A stretch of DNA of 64,000 nucleotides from Pseudoscleropodium purum (taxonomy: Eukaryota; Streptophyta; Bryopsida; Hypnales; Brachytheciaceae), in NCBI GenBank assembly GCA_963969395.1, contig OZ017804.1:5828001-5892000 (forward strand), in the 5' to 3' direction. Shown here in pieces: positions 1 through 12,298 of the stretch. The notes beneath the pieces are model-generated. The model made no database searches and was not told the origin of the DNA. It saw only the letters and a program-made list of their open reading frames with translations. Both the position numbers and the translations under genes were made by a program. Within the stretch, counting starts at the first letter, position 1, and each line of letters starts with the position of its first letter.

Positions 1-67
1 AGATACAATAATATATAGTCATAAACTACATCAAATACATCAAGATGAGAAGTATAGTATGGGCCAC

Positions 68-960
68 TTAACCCTTGAAGGACTAGCATGCGTTTTTTTT
101 GGCAACATAGCAATTTTAGGTAGGCTCCTGCAAATCAGGATTTGCATATTTTAGGCTGAAATTTTAAGAGGAGTACACAAGGATTATGGCTTTTATATGC
201 ACTAAATTTCATGACCTTCGGAAATATGAGTAAAAAGTTATGGTCTAATATGTCACTTTTAAGAAAAATGGGCAATCTGAGCAAATTAGAAAAAATCACT
301 TTTTTCAAAGACAATACTTTGAAATTGGTTTTTTAGATTTATATGTATATGGAAAGCTTTAAATCATTCAATTTATCAATGAGATGAAGTCACGAGGAGT
401 TTTTGTTTGTGGGAAATCATAGATTTTCTATTCTAAAATAAACTTTGAAGTCCTTTATTTAACTCAATTTTTCAATATTTTTGAAAAAATTAAAATCATA
501 GGGTGTAGATTGTTTATTAAAACATTTCAACCTTTGGAATTGGCATTTTTCAATTCTATAACTAAATTCTTAACAATTTTGTATTTTGAATCATTCTCAA
601 TTTCTTTCTACTTATTAGTTTTTTCCAATATGTTTTCCAATTCCAACTGATGTAAAAAATTTTAAGCATGTAGCCAACTTGTTTAGGAAAACAAATCCAA
701 AGAAGCACCATCATATTGGACATTTTTTTTTGTAGAAAAGTGAGCTTGTGAAGTGCAATTGTCATGTTTTTTGAAAAATCTTCATACCAAATGATTTTAG
801 TTGTTGTTTTTTTGTTTTTTTTGGGGTTTTCAAGGCCCTAAAAATGATTTAAGTATATATGGATTCTTATAGCTATCAATCCATGTGGTGGAAATTTCTG
901 AAATTTTTACCGCATGTTCAAAAGTTAGCATACAAGAAGATCCTACAGCTGCATTTCAAG
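68..960 (+). mobile_element. TTAA-type element, left end plus body, right end lost
   Basis: The left end reads TTAACCCTTGAAG and is followed by a body that aligns by eye with the elements at 43708-44643 (same orientation) and 6728-7687 (opposite orientation). Shared landmarks include a stretch on atg/aaagctttaaatcattc, the gagtttttgtttg block, and a tail with gatcctacagctg near 940. No matching right terminus (CTTTAGGGGTTAA) follows, so the copy is truncated or degraded on the right. No transposase reading frame is present. Confidence 0.6.
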
Positions 961-2099
961 GGGAAATTCCTAAAATTTTAGAAAACTATGTGAGAAAAAA
1001 ATAGGATTAAGTTAATTCCTTGGAGGAAAAATTTATACCTTCTTTACATCTACTTTAACATAGATAATATGTTCTAGGGTCATTATAAAAAAAATAGGAT
1101 TTATTATAATTCTTCTATTTTTTTGTATAGTAGAAAGAAAATAGGATTCCAAATATGGAATCCTCTCAAACTTGTTTAGTAGGTTCAATTTATTGATGAC
1201 CATTTGATTTAGTTTGGTATACAAGTGGCTATTTTAAGTTCAGTCTTCAATGGCCTAAGTAGAGGAAATTTTAATTTTTTGTACTTGGTCAAGTTGGCAT
1301 TTCCAATGGCCTTAGAGTCCTCCTGATACGCGTGGCACGCTAGCTTTTCCAACAGCCTTGGGGTTCACTTGGGTGCGTGTCGGTGTACTCTGCATGTTTT
1401 TTGGTTCAAGGTTTTCCGCGAAGCTTTGTCTTTTTGCTCGGGGTTTGTTATTTTTGGAATTTTTTCTTCATTTGGTATCCTAGAGACTACTTCAGGTTTA
1501 TGGTCTATTGCGGTCTGGGATCAAAGAATTATTAGCGGTTTTAGCTTAGTTTAGGATTCAAATTTGGGCGGTTATGCTTACAGTGGAGCATGAAGTTGGG
1601 GCAATTTCCATCGTAGTGGATTGTGAATGTAGTTATTAGGCACTCAAGGTGTATAATGACACTTTGTGTCACTATGCACTCCCCCCTTCAATTTTTATTT
1701 AAATTTTTTAATTTTACCACCCCCACCTATCATTTAGAATTTGATTTAAATTTTTTTATCTCACCCCCCCCTCACCCCCACCCCCTCTTGTAATCTTCAA
1801 AATCAAAGTTCTTGACAAACAATATGGGACAATTGATCCTATATCCAATACTATATCCATATTCAGTACCCGTATTCAATATCCATATTCAATACACGTA
1901 TTTAGTACTCATATCCAATATCCGTACCCATATTCATATTCGTATTCAATATTTATATTTTATATTTGAACGACTCAGATTAAATTTCACAAGATCAACA
2001 TCTTGTGATTTTTTAAGAAATCAACATCAATTTTGAGGGTAAGCATTTTTTTTCCAAAAAATCAACGGCTCACAAATTTTTTGAGAGAGGAGGGGGGGA
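961..2099. other. AT-rich spacer with low-complexity patches
   Basis: No supported gene. Around 1681-1800 the strand is pyrimidine-rich with runs of C. Around 1845-1960 there is a degenerate repeat built on the words ATATCCATATTC and CGTATTCAATA; similar wording recurs near 21835-21910 and 22620-22665. Short open frames at 1369-1554 and 1812-2036 have no gene-like features. Confidence 0.6.
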
Positions 2100-2640
2100 A
2101 CTAATGGGAAACTGGGGTGGCAGGCAAGTTTCAGTGTATAGTGGCACCAAGGTTCACGATGAACACTTGAAGACGTTCATGGCCGACATTGAAGATCGTT
2201 GAGGTGAGGAAGCTCAAAACCTCAACTTGCCATTCTTGTTTTCATGCTTGTTTGAACCCTATGAAAGTATGAATGTCGTGATAGTTAGATGTGCTCCACT
2301 TCTTGTGCACGTCAATTTCGTCAGCAAAAGAGCACCTGACAACTTTCACAATGTTGGACAATGTAAGGGGGACTTACAGCTTATGGCACAATTTCATGGA
2401 CAATACAACAGAATAAGAGGTTGTTGACTTTGGCTTGGCAAGAGTTCCAGTCACTAGTTCCACCTATGTGGATGGAAGAGGAGGAGTTTGTGCTCTTCCG
2501 CTTCTAGATGTACAAAAGCGTCTTTAGTAAAAGTTAGTGGCTGAATCATCCATTGGCTAACGACAATTGGCGCATTGCACCATTTGGGATTTCTCGACAA
2601 CAAATCTAAAAAGTCTAAGCTTGGCTTTGCAGGAGGGTGG
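2100..2640 (+). other. Less AT-rich patch, possible captured gene fragments
   Basis: Base composition is more balanced than in the flanks. A short frame near 2424-2500 reads VVDFGLARVPVTSSTYVDG, which recalls the DFG-LAR activation segment of protein kinases, but a stop lies just upstream and no other kinase motif is seen. The frame at 2227-2427 is not recognised. This may be decayed gene fragments; a working gene is unlikely. Confidence 0.25.
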
Positions 2641-3448
2641 TGATGAGTGTGCTTAATGGGATCATAGTGGTGTCCTATAGTACACCCTGTAGCTATAAAT
2701 TACAGCCAATGAGTGTGGTGGTTCTTAATGATTTTTTTTCTAGATTTTTCCATTTCTGTTGTAATTTGAGTTTGTTTTTTCTAGCATCAGCTCATGTAGT
2801 CTATAATGCATGTCACTACTACATTGTAGCAATTTTTGACCTTCAAGTATAGGTTAGTGTACATATATCTTCATTTTTGTGTAGTATAGTATCTTGGGGT
2901 TGCACCTAAATAGTTATAGAGGGTGCCTCATATCTGGTAGTGAAACTTTTTGTTGTATATTTTTTTAGACAAGTTTGTACAACAACTAGTATAGGTGTTT
3001 CCAAACATTATTCTCATTTTACTTGTATATGTGTATCTTATATTGGCTTTACAATGTCATTTTTTTGCTTGGTGGTCATGTTGCTTTTAAATTTGTAGTT
3101 GCAACTTAGTTCTTGAATCACATTTGCAATGGGTTTTTGGTGAATTGTATTTTGCTTTTATTGTTTCTATTGTAAACGGCTAGCAAAATAGTTATCTATA
3201 TCCATTAGTGGCAATGCCAATCCTATGCGGTGTTATTTGCTCATCCAAGACAATGTTGAATTTTTTTTCCAATGAATGCCGTAGGCTTAGTCACATTTAA
3301 TTTTTATTTTGTGATTTTGATGAATTCCACATGAGGGCATTCCATTCTTGAAATGTTGTGTGATTCCATTATGTTCATTACTAATGGCAAAAAAAAGGTG
3401 AATTTTTTAGCTCAAAATATAGTGAGAAGTAGGCATTTTGTGCAAGTG
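2641..3448. other. AT-rich spacer, nothing recognised
   Basis: No splice-supported exons, RNA genes or clear repeats were seen. Short frames such as 2637-2852 are T-rich chance frames. Confidence 0.6.
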
Positions 3449-4154
3449 GGTAATTGCAAGAAACACTTGTCCTTTTTGGCTCAAAATGGCCTTATTTCCG
3501 TAGTATTGTGACTTTTGGAATAAATTTTTTTAAATAAAATAAAATATGGATAATTTATAAAGCATTCATAATAGTATATGTGAAAAATTCAGACCTAGAA
3601 AAATTTATCTCTAAAAGTTATGCACAACAAAAGAAGCCTAGAGAAATGCAAGAAAATAGATGCTTTTGAATTTGATTTTTAGAAAATAGTAAAAAAAATT
3701 TTAATTAAAAGAAAAAAATCCCATATAAACAAAAAAATCATCATAAAAAAATTTCCCCTCTTCATAGTGCTTGCGCAAATAGTGTCCACTTTCAACCCAT
3801 GTGTAGCCCTTACACAGGGTTCTTTGCCAAAAATCTCATCAGACATCTTTAGAATGTTAGCCCACCTACAACATGGTAAAACCTTGGCTTCAAAATTGCA
3901 TTTTTGGTCCCCAAATAGGATTGAGACCCCCCCCCCCAAAAAAAAACTAAGGTAGACACCCAATTGGGGCCACTTTAAAAATAGTAAATTATTTTTAAGA
4001 AAATTGAAAAAATTACTGAATATTTGATCAACAACATGCATCTCTCCTCCAAATTTATGCTAAAACGGACTTAAAATGCAAAAGTTATGAGGAAAAACAC
4101 CTCTAAGGATATTGAGGGGACACGCAAAAAGGACAAGTGTTTCTTGCAATCACC
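3449..4154. mobile_element. TIR element, family C (about 706 bp)
   Basis: The ends form an inverted repeat of about 29 bp with one mismatch: the left end contains TTGCAAGAAACACTTGTCC and the right end its complement GGACAAGTGTTTCTTGCAA. The interior is AT-rich and non-coding. It resembles 21906-22631 in termini and in interior phrases (gtattgtgactttt, gaaaatagat). A target duplication could not be resolved. The frames at 3679-4041 and 3767-3955 lie on opposite strands of the element and are not credible genes. Confidence 0.6.
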
Positions 4155-5932
4155 TAGGTGTCTTTGACCCTCAAGAGTTGTTGGTGTTTACTAGCATTTT
4201 GTGAGCTCAGATTTGTGTACAAGAAGAGTCTTGATCCCTTACCCAAAAGTGTTGAAGCAAATCTAGAATAATTTTAATCAATTGAGTTTTTTTGAATTTG
4301 TCATTTCTCATAGGAATAAGTGACCACTAAAATGACTCATGTTGGAATCATCTTTACCTTTTGCATTTGTTTAGTACTTTGATTTGCAATGCCATCACAT
4401 TCTTCACGACATTCCGTAATTTGATAAAGTTGAAAAAAAATAGGATGCAAAAAATTAGCATCCCCTACTATTTACAAAAAAAATGGGGTGTAGAAAAATA
4501 CATGCCCGTAGCTTTTTATGTAAGAATATGGAGGTAAAAAATGCATGAAAACACATAAATATCCCCCAATTAAAAATCCCATTATTGCACATGATATGTA
4601 AATATATAGGGGTGTAAACCCCCTAAGGGCTGCATGTGTTTAAAGTATTTTTTATTCAAGAATTTGGTACTTATATTTAAAATGGTAATTTTTAAGGGTT
4701 ATTGGTAAAAATATAGGCATAGAACTTTAGGGGTTATGGGATTTTAAAAAGACAATTCAATTATGCACTAATCCATAAAATTTCATCACAACCCAACAAT
4801 GAAAACTCAGAATTGTATGATGGAAGTCACTCAAAGAAAGCACTTGCTATGAAATAATTGATCTACATGCAAGCAAAAGGTACAAAGGAATATGAAATAA
4901 TATGCATCTTCTAGGATTCTAGGAATGTCATATAAATTTAAAGTGTTTTAAGGATATTCAAACAATTTTCTTAAGATATTCTTTAAATTTTTTTTCAAGG
5001 GCTTTTGGGAGAATGACTTGTCTTATTTATTGGGTATTTGATCCTTATCGGCAACTTAAACTTGCTACAAAAATTGTCAACCTAGGATGAAGGGAAAGAA
5101 GGAGTTGTGATTAAGTTGTACAAGGGGCATAGGTAAAGGGGCACCAAGGCTCATCTTGAAGTTCAACATGATAAACAATAAATGCTCTTTTTATATTTGA
5201 AATAATAGAAGGATTATTTGGCTACCTACTCAAAGACCAATTTAAAGTTTCAAATGAAATAGATGTTTAAATTCTAAATTGAAAAATTGATAACCTTATA
5301 GATTTTCAAATTTATAAATTTATTATTATATCTCTTGAAATTAGAAAAATAAAATTTAAACATGCATAAAATCATTCAAGGTTAAAATTTTAAATGAATA
5401 AAATTTTTTTAATTTATATTTCTATTTTGTTTAATTTATAAACATGCTTTATTTTTTTATTTTTATTTTAGAAAAGATTAATCTTTGTTTATTGCACTTT
5501 TTCATTGTTTGAAAATAACAACAATGCAAAGAGCTTCAAGAAAATTGGGTAGATTCTTAGGTAGGAGGTCTATAAATGAGCCAATTGCCAATTGATTTGC
5601 ATTTGAAGGAAGATAAATTCCTTGAGGTATTTTTTATAGATTTTCATAAATAAAAAATGATATTGACATTGAACCCAAGTCATTTTACATTTTTTTGGAG
5701 CTTTTTAGAATTAATTGTTAACTTTTGAAGTTGAATACAACAATCACTAAAATAAATTGCCTCTCGTATTATACCCTATATTTTGTTTTGTACATTGATG
5801 GTGCAATGGAGAGTGAAAAATATGACTTTTCATTAGAAGAACATTTTAGAGCCTAGTTAATGCCATTTATAGACCTACACTTAGGTACTAGCATAAAAAT
5901 TCTAGAATCTATGTAATTTTTGTGTTTGTATT
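4155..5932. other. AT-rich spacer
   Basis: No gene recognised. It contains one deleted copy of a TTAA-type element, listed separately. The rest is homopolymer-rich AT sequence. Confidence 0.6.
4606..4737. mobile_element. Deletion derivative of a TTAA-type element
   Basis: The left edge reads TAAACCCCCTAAGGG and the right edge ACTTTAGGGGTTAT. The right 75 bp match the right end of the element at 43708-44643 (aatttggtactt, then ttttaagggttattggt). Both terminal TTAA motifs have mutated. Confidence 0.45.
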
Positions 5933-6584
5933 GTAACCCCTAAATGCCCAAGGCCTTTTTTGAGCTTCTTAGAATTTGCTCAAAATTGAACAAAAAACCA
6001 ACATTTTCATAAATTTTATCAAATATTTTTTAATCTTAACCATACAAATTCAAACTAGACATACTAGAGATTTCATAGGAAAAAAAACACAACAATATCA
6101 CTTATGGAGTGAAAGATTATAATGTTTGACTATGAGGGTGTTAAAACTACAAAAGTGATGTGAACTTTCAATCCTCTTTTCACAAGTCAAATCTAAGACA
6201 TTGATGACCAAAAAACTATGAGGTTAAAGGGCCAAACATATATAAGTCCAATCAATTTATCATTCCTTAAAATCTACTCTATAATTTTTTTTAAATGAAT
6301 TTTGAATGTGATTTTTTCTCCAAGATCTAATATATTTGAGGCTCATTTCTTAGAACTCTCATTACTACAGGAAGTCAAGATTGCAATGGGTATCCTTGCA
6401 CAAAAACTTGAATAGAAAAATCACTATCATTTATTTTTAAGGTTGGATTTTTGATGCTAAAACTAGACTTGAAGAAAAACTTTAAAAAATATAAACAACT
6501 AAAAATAGCAACTTGTCTAGGTTTTATTTAACTTCAAAGTTTTGCAAACACCAAATTTAGGTGCCTTAGGCATTTAGGGGTTAA
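5933..6584 (-). mobile_element. TTAA-type element, second family (652 bp)
   Basis: The right terminus is GCATTTAGGGGTTAA. The left terminus is GTAACCCCTAAATGCCCAAG, a near-perfect inverted copy in which the first T of TTAA has become G. Compared in reverse complement, it matches 45137-45793 along its length, including the block tttgcaaaactttgaa next to one end. There is no coding capacity. Confidence 0.7.
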
Positions 6585-6727
6585 GTACAAATAGTGGAAA
6601 TGAATGACCAATAGGAAGAAGTAATAGTATAATCAATCTAATAGGTTTTGCTTAAAGCCGTGTTTCTTTTACTAAAATGACCTTCTAAATTCTTATGAAA
6701 GTGCAAAAATGAAAACTTGGTGCAATT

Positions 6728-7687
6728 TTAACCCCTAAAGGTTGGAGACTATGTTTTCACCAAAATCACTCCTAAACTGCCATTTGTAATACAAGTATCA
6801 AATCTTAAAAAAAAAAATTTTGAACATATATAACCATAGGATCTTGTAGTAAGCTTGTTTGAAAACATGTGGAAAAAATTTCAGAAATTTCCACCATGTA
6901 GTTTGCAAGATATTAGCATTTGAAGTGACTAATTTCTTTTTGGGGGCCCTGCAAAAATCCGGGCAGCTGCACTTCAAAAGGTCACATTTATATGAAAAAA
7001 TGTTCAAAATGGTGGTTATTTTTTGGATTCATTTTTCAAATCAAATTGACTACATGCTCAAAAAATTTCAGATCATTTGGAATCATACAACATATAGGAA
7101 AAAAATAGTAAGTAGAAAGGAATAGAGAATGATTCAAAATACTAAACTGTTAACAAATTATTTATGGAATTGAAAAATGACAATCCCAATGGTTGTAATG
7201 TTGTAATAAATAATCTACTCCCAATATTTTTCTTTTTTTTCAAAAATATTGAAAATTGAGTTAAATAAAGGACTTCAAAGTTTGTTTTAGAGTAGATTTT
7301 CAATAGCAACCTACAAACTCCCATAAACTAAAACTCCTCATAATTTTTGACTCATTGATCAAAGTGAAATGATTCAAAGCTTTCCAAGTATATAAAAATC
7401 TAGAGGATCAATTTTAAATTTAAATTTCTTAGAAAAATAATTTTTAAAGAAGTTTTTTTCCTACCCGGGTTGCTTGTCGAGTATAGAAAAGTATATATTA
7501 TATTATTATTTCTTAACCATGTAGTCAAAAGTTATGAAAATTGTTGGGCCTTAAAGCTACTCCTTGGGCACATGTTGTGTTAAAATTTCAGCGAAAAAAA
7601 ATAAAAACTCCATTCATAGTGAGCTGCCTAAAATTTCTATGTTGCCAAAAAATGTAGTTTGGGCATTTAGAGGTTAACTAGGTATTC
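6728..7687 (-). mobile_element. TTAA-type element (960 bp)
   Basis: It is bounded by TTAA on both sides: left TTAACCCCTAAAGG, right CATTTAGAGGTTAA. The body is the reverse complement of the family seen at 43708-44643 and 68-960; shared blocks include aaccataggatcttgta near the left end and the tttagagtagattttca block. The frames at 6798-7007 and 6859-7125 overlap on opposite strands and are chance frames in this repeat. Confidence 0.75.
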
Positions 7688-8512
7688 TTATACAATGAAT
7701 ATACATAAAGACCTTTCAAAAAAAAAAATCTAATGTTTGCAACAAACCTTTTTAAAATAATATTAATATTGTATTAAACACTGATTTCAAAATTTTTATT
7801 TGTATCAACCATTTACTTAATTTTTATTTTCAAAAAGTTTAGAATGCTATTTTTTCTAATAATAATTGTAAAGGTTTAAATTGAAATATTTGTAAAATGC
7901 ATATTTCATCTTTTTTTAAATCCATTATTTTGCTTAATTTATTGATTTAAAGATCAATTGTACAAAAAGATATTATAAATCATATACTTAAGGGTGTGCT
8001 AAATATTGTTTATAAATAAAGTGGAAAGATGTAAATTTGTCAAAATAAGCAATTTAACACAATTAGAGGCACTATTTTCCAAAAAAATGTTTTTGTAGTA
8101 TTAGCAATTGAAAATCACGAATTTTCAAAAAAGAATTAGAACTATTGAAAATTATAAAGAAATTTTATGAATTTTCAAAGTGGATGCTCTCTAAGCCATT
8201 GAAATTGTCATAAAAATTGGTTCTAAAACCATTCCCATACAAAATAGAGTGGCCAAAGTAATGGAAGTCTTAATCATGGAGCACTCTGATGTCCATTTTT
8301 TGGACGATGAACAAATTGAAGTTTTGGTTTATGTTTCATTCCTATTTGGATGAAAGTCATCCTAATTTTAGGTGATACTTTATTAAGCTCTTCTCTTATC
8401 TAATGGTTAAAATTGGTGTTACTAGTATACAAATTTTTCTAAAATTACGAATGCAGAAGTTTGTAAGGTGGTAAAATTGCATTGACTCTAGTTCAAAACT
8501 AGTTTAATGGGG
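7688..8512. other. AT-rich spacer, nothing recognised
   Basis: No exon, RNA gene or tandem repeat was identified. Confidence 0.6.
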
Positions 8513-8802
8513 AATTTCGTTAAAATGGTGGTATTCTATCAAAATGGCGGGAAACTATTTTGGTGGAAGGTTGAAAATCTCAGCAGAAAAAGGTATTGTT
8601 TTTGGAAAAAAAGGTGACGGAGTTGTAAATTTTGCTAGTTTTGTGAATAGTTTGGCACACCTACACCTTCCATGCACACATAGGGCAATGTTTTGTAGCC
8701 CCGTGCGGTAGAAAACTCTCTTTTGCCACTATACAAATGGTATTTGGAATAAGCCGCCATTGTACAAATGGCATCTGGAATACCGCCATTTTAACAAAAT
8801 TG
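8513..8802. mobile_element. MITE-like TIR element, family E (about 290 bp)
   Basis: The left end AATTTCGTTAAAATGGTGG and the right end CCGCCATTTTAACAAAATT form an inverted repeat of about 26 bp with few mismatches. A shorter relative lies at 63274-63434. No target duplication was resolved and no coding sequence is present. Confidence 0.55.
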
Positions 8803-9289
8803 CCTATTTTAGAAAAAATGAGGTCCTAGATGTAAAGGGCACAAAAATTTAAAAAAATCACCATGTCAAGAGAACCTCATTTTGAATCCATTCCAATAAA
8901 TTTTCCTCAAAAAATAATAATATGTTGCCTGTAATCAAATTTTGAAGGAATTTTGAAATTTTCCTTTCCAAATTTATAGAAAAATATTGGTGATAGTATT
9001 GGTGAATCTGACCATACTAATGGAATCTAAAATTCAAAATCAACAACTTTCCTTTGTATATCATTTCCAAAATATTCTTCCAAATAACACTTTATTATGA
9101 TTTTCTCCAAATCGTCAGTTCTGGAAAAGAGTCCAGACGCTCCAGGGTTAAAAGATGTAGAATAGATTTTGAGAATTGGTAAATCTACCAGTTCAAAGCT
9201 CAAGTTTGTTTCCGATTTAGATTTTCTTGTACTTGTTTCCGATGGCCTGCTTTTGAAAGTGCAAGTATTTTGGCAAAAGGGAGGAGAGC
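8803..9289. other. Spacer before the P450 fossil
   Basis: AT-rich and gradually less so towards 9300. Open frames on both strands (9027-9296 minus, 9169-9372 plus) overlap each other and the fossil and are not supported as genes. Confidence 0.5.
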
Positions 9290-9725
9290 TCCCCAAGAAG
9301 ACAACTGAAGGAAGAGTTCGAGCGTCTGATTTCTCAGATGACGAGAGTGGGTTTTGCCGCGGTGATCAGTGACTTCATTCCGAGTCTGACGTAAGTTCCT
9401 GACGAAGCTGCAACGCTACAACCGGATGTTCAAAGCCATCCGACACAATGCCATCAAGATTGGAGGCAAGATTTTGCAAGTATAAAAATAAGCACCGGGA
9501 GCGGATCCAGCAGAGGAAGCTTTGCAAGACGACGAAGGAGGAGTACATTATGTGCCTGCTTTTGTGGATATGTTGCTCAAGGAGCCTCTGCATGATCGGA
9601 AGCCGCTGCCTGACAACGAATTGGCCCTGATCCTCCTCTTGGTAGGGAAGACTCTGAACATTGAGTTTTTTGTTGAACAATTCCGACACACTGATAACCA
9701 GCCCATTGAAATCAGCACTGCCTAA
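9290..9725 (+). pseudogene. Cytochrome P450-like fossil (F-G loop to I-helix region)
   Basis: Three successive frames read together like the middle of a plant microsomal P450. Frame 1 (about 9292-9391) gives an F-helix-like stretch ending VISDFIPSLT. After a stop and a shift of one base, frame 2 (9396-9485) reads FLTKLQRYNRMFKAIRHNA, the usual 'FIP-L..L-L-GY-R-M' pattern. Frame 3 (about 9512-9725) reads FVDMLLKEP, then LPDNELALILL, then LVGKTLNIEFFVEQFRHTDNQ, resembling the helix I segment in which an A/G-G-T-D-T motif would sit; here it is degenerate. No haem-binding F-x-x-G-x-R-x-C-x-G motif follows. With at least two frame breaks, the degraded helix I and no N- or C-terminal parts, it should be non-functional. 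The P450 assignment rests on motif recall; the subfamily is unknown. Confidence 0.55.
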
Positions 9726-9989
9726 CACATTCGACTAGATAGAAGAATATATTTGCAGGTCTTTGTCCTGCAAGGCTTTGTTTCCTTCTGCACAACCTCT
9801 AGAGATTTTTTATTTTGCATTATGGCAATTGTGGTATGTGACAAAAAAGACTCCTTGTTGAAGTAGCTGTGCATGGTGCCGGTACCTGGTCTGCATTCCA
9901 CCAAGGGTGTGCCTAGTTGCCAAATGAATCGATGTTAAATCCTCTGATCGTCAACTGATTAGCTGAAATCAAAGTTACATGGCGGCAAG

Positions 9990-10800
9990 ATTAACAAAGT
10001 TAAATGCACACTGTTGTAACTAAATCTTTCCCGTGAAGACTGGCAATTCTCAGCTGGAAACCCTTGTCCCACAAGCCAGCGCTTGCTAACAAGTTTGACC
10101 ATCGATCAAGGCTCTAGCTAGCAAGTGGAGCATCTTACAAGCCTTGCAAGCATGAAAAAATGAAGAAGTTTGTATGCATTTAAACGTTCTCCTGAATGGA
10201 AAGAAATGCTCACCTGCTAGAAAATTACCCGTGAGTTAGCCTATGGCCCTTGCACAACCTCAGTGGACATGACGTTCGACCGGCATCTCTTCGGCACTCC
10301 TCTGCTCGGCGGATATCGGTGATGCCATCGTCACAGATTGAGGTGCAGGCATATATTTCAACCCCTTTGCAGCTGCAGTATAGCTAGAACCAAGACATCA
10401 GCTGGACTGCGGTCTACTTTGACAGTTTCCTCCTACCGGTCCGTGCCGTAGCAAAGAACGTCAGAAATCACTACAGTAAGTAGATTATTTAGTTTCTCTT
10501 GACGGACTCTTAATTTACAATCAACCCATTTCGAAGTGATATACTGAAAGCTGCGGATGTGAAGGGAAGACGTACTCTGGTTCCTTGTGGCAGAGTGGCA
10601 GCCTTCACTTCCCAAGTGCGGGAGCCGTCTCTTTCGCTCTGATGCACACCCATTCCGCCTGTCAAGCCTGTCCTTGCAAGTCGTTGAAGGGCGACATGAC
10701 GCCATCGTAGCTTTTTTCTTCAGCAAGCTTTTCCAGCGGAAGGAAGTCTGGGGAAGAGAAAGACCAAGGTCGAGGAAGCTGATCAAGGTGAAGGGATTCT
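9990..10800 (-). pseudogene. Copy C of the local gene family (partial)
   Basis: It matches parts of copy B at 24.3-26.2 kb in the same orientation and copy A at 13.4-15.0 kb in reverse. Shared blocks: aaacgttctcctga (10182), ctcttcggcactcc with ggcggatatcggtgat (10287-10325), gacgtactctggtt (10569), cccaagtgcggga (10610), cgttgaagg (10682). No intact reading frame was found; the exon corresponding to 14801-14980 is broken up. The function of the parent gene is not recognised. Confidence 0.5.
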
Positions 10801-12290
10801 GTCATTAATTGAGATGGAAGGGGATGTGGATGTTCACATCAATTTTTTCTTTTTGTTAAATTAGAACAAGAAGACAAAGAAAATGGGAGAGTGTAGCTCA
10901 AGAGAGATAATAAGACTCATGAGTATTTAGAGTGTGGGTATAAATCTCAAGTTAGGATAGAGATGTCAAAGTTTCAAAGAATGTCTATTTCTTTCATTAG
11001 ACCTTTAATTGGTGGCTTGTTTAATTTTGAGTTTTAATTCAATTTTCCAAGAAGTTAAAGTATTTGGACTAGAGTTATATAGGTACCCAACTTACTATTA
11101 GAATTGGTACAAATACTAAAGAAGAGAAGAATTTTTTTCTGCAAATCAAATGTGTAAAAGGAATTGGCTAATTTTGGAATGACTATACACTATCTTGCCT
11201 TCAATGCATTACTTTAATAGAAAGACACTAATACAACAATTGTGATGTGCAAAAAGCTCATTCACAATTTTATTGAACATACATTGCATAGTTTATACAC
11301 ACACATGCACACACTTGAAACTCTCATCAACAAATTCTTGCCAATCCAAATAAGAAAAGTGACAAATTGAATTACAACAAATAAACAAAAAATTCCACTT
11401 AGACATTTTTCATTGGCTTTTCTCATTGCAAAATTCTAAAGAGCATCTTTATAGTACCAAGGAAGAAGAGAGAGAATATACACACTAGCATGTGTGATCA
11501 TTGGCCTGTCAACATCTTTTCGATCTTATATTCTTATTCATGCTTGGTTTTAGAACTATTGAATCTAAAGAACAAAGTTTTGACTAAATTGATCAAATTG
11601 GCTTGGTTGGACCAACTTAGAAGAGAAGAAAGTAAATATGCAGGGAAGTGTCAATTTTTCCTTTCCCTTGCACACTTATATCATTAGCATGTCATTGAAC
11701 TTGTGTAGCATGAATGTATTCTATCAGTGGGGACAAATTGATGTAAAGGTTCATATACAAGACTTAACAAAAGTCTTATTTCTATCAATGATAATGGTTA
11801 AAAAAGAAGAAATATTGATGAATCTAGGGTGTTTGAATTCACAAATTAAAGGCAATTAAGTGTCTTGCAATTTAGCATTACAAACCTATAATGAAAGGAA
11901 AGAAGTAAGTAATTTATGGTGTACATTTTTTTTAGACTTGGCAACAAATGCTAATAGAAACATATAGTATACCTTTTAGTAATAAAATCCTAAAAGAATG
12001 GTAGTGTGGCAATGTGATTTTTCAAATCAAAATTAATTCATTTGTTAAAATTGCCATATTTAAGTGCATTGAGCCAGAAAAAAAAATTTAAGATTATTTA
12101 AACAAATGCAATAAACTTAGTAGGCTACTACAGACATGTAAGCATTTCTTTTGTAAATTAATAGAACATGTAGTTCATGATTGTAGCATTCAAATTAAAT
12201 TAGAAGTACAACTATATTGAATGTAAAGGGACTTATGCTTTCGTGTGACTTTGATTCATCTTTGTAATTTGGCAATAAGCAAATTTCAAG
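10801..12290. other. AT-rich spacer, nothing recognised
   Basis: No gene, RNA gene or inverted repeat was identified. Short frames at 11490-11687 and 11638-11859 overlap each other and have no recognisable content. Confidence 0.6.
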
Positions 12291-12298
12291 TATTTGAT

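Noticed and set aside
2424..2500. Protein kinase fragment (DFGLAR)
   Set aside because: Only about 20 residues match, a stop lies directly upstream, and no catalytic HRD or APE motif is present; kept only as a remark.
3679..4041. 120-residue minus-strand protein
   Set aside because: It lies entirely within a TIR element, is Phe/Leu-rich from AT bias, and has no homolog in the sister element at 21906-22631.
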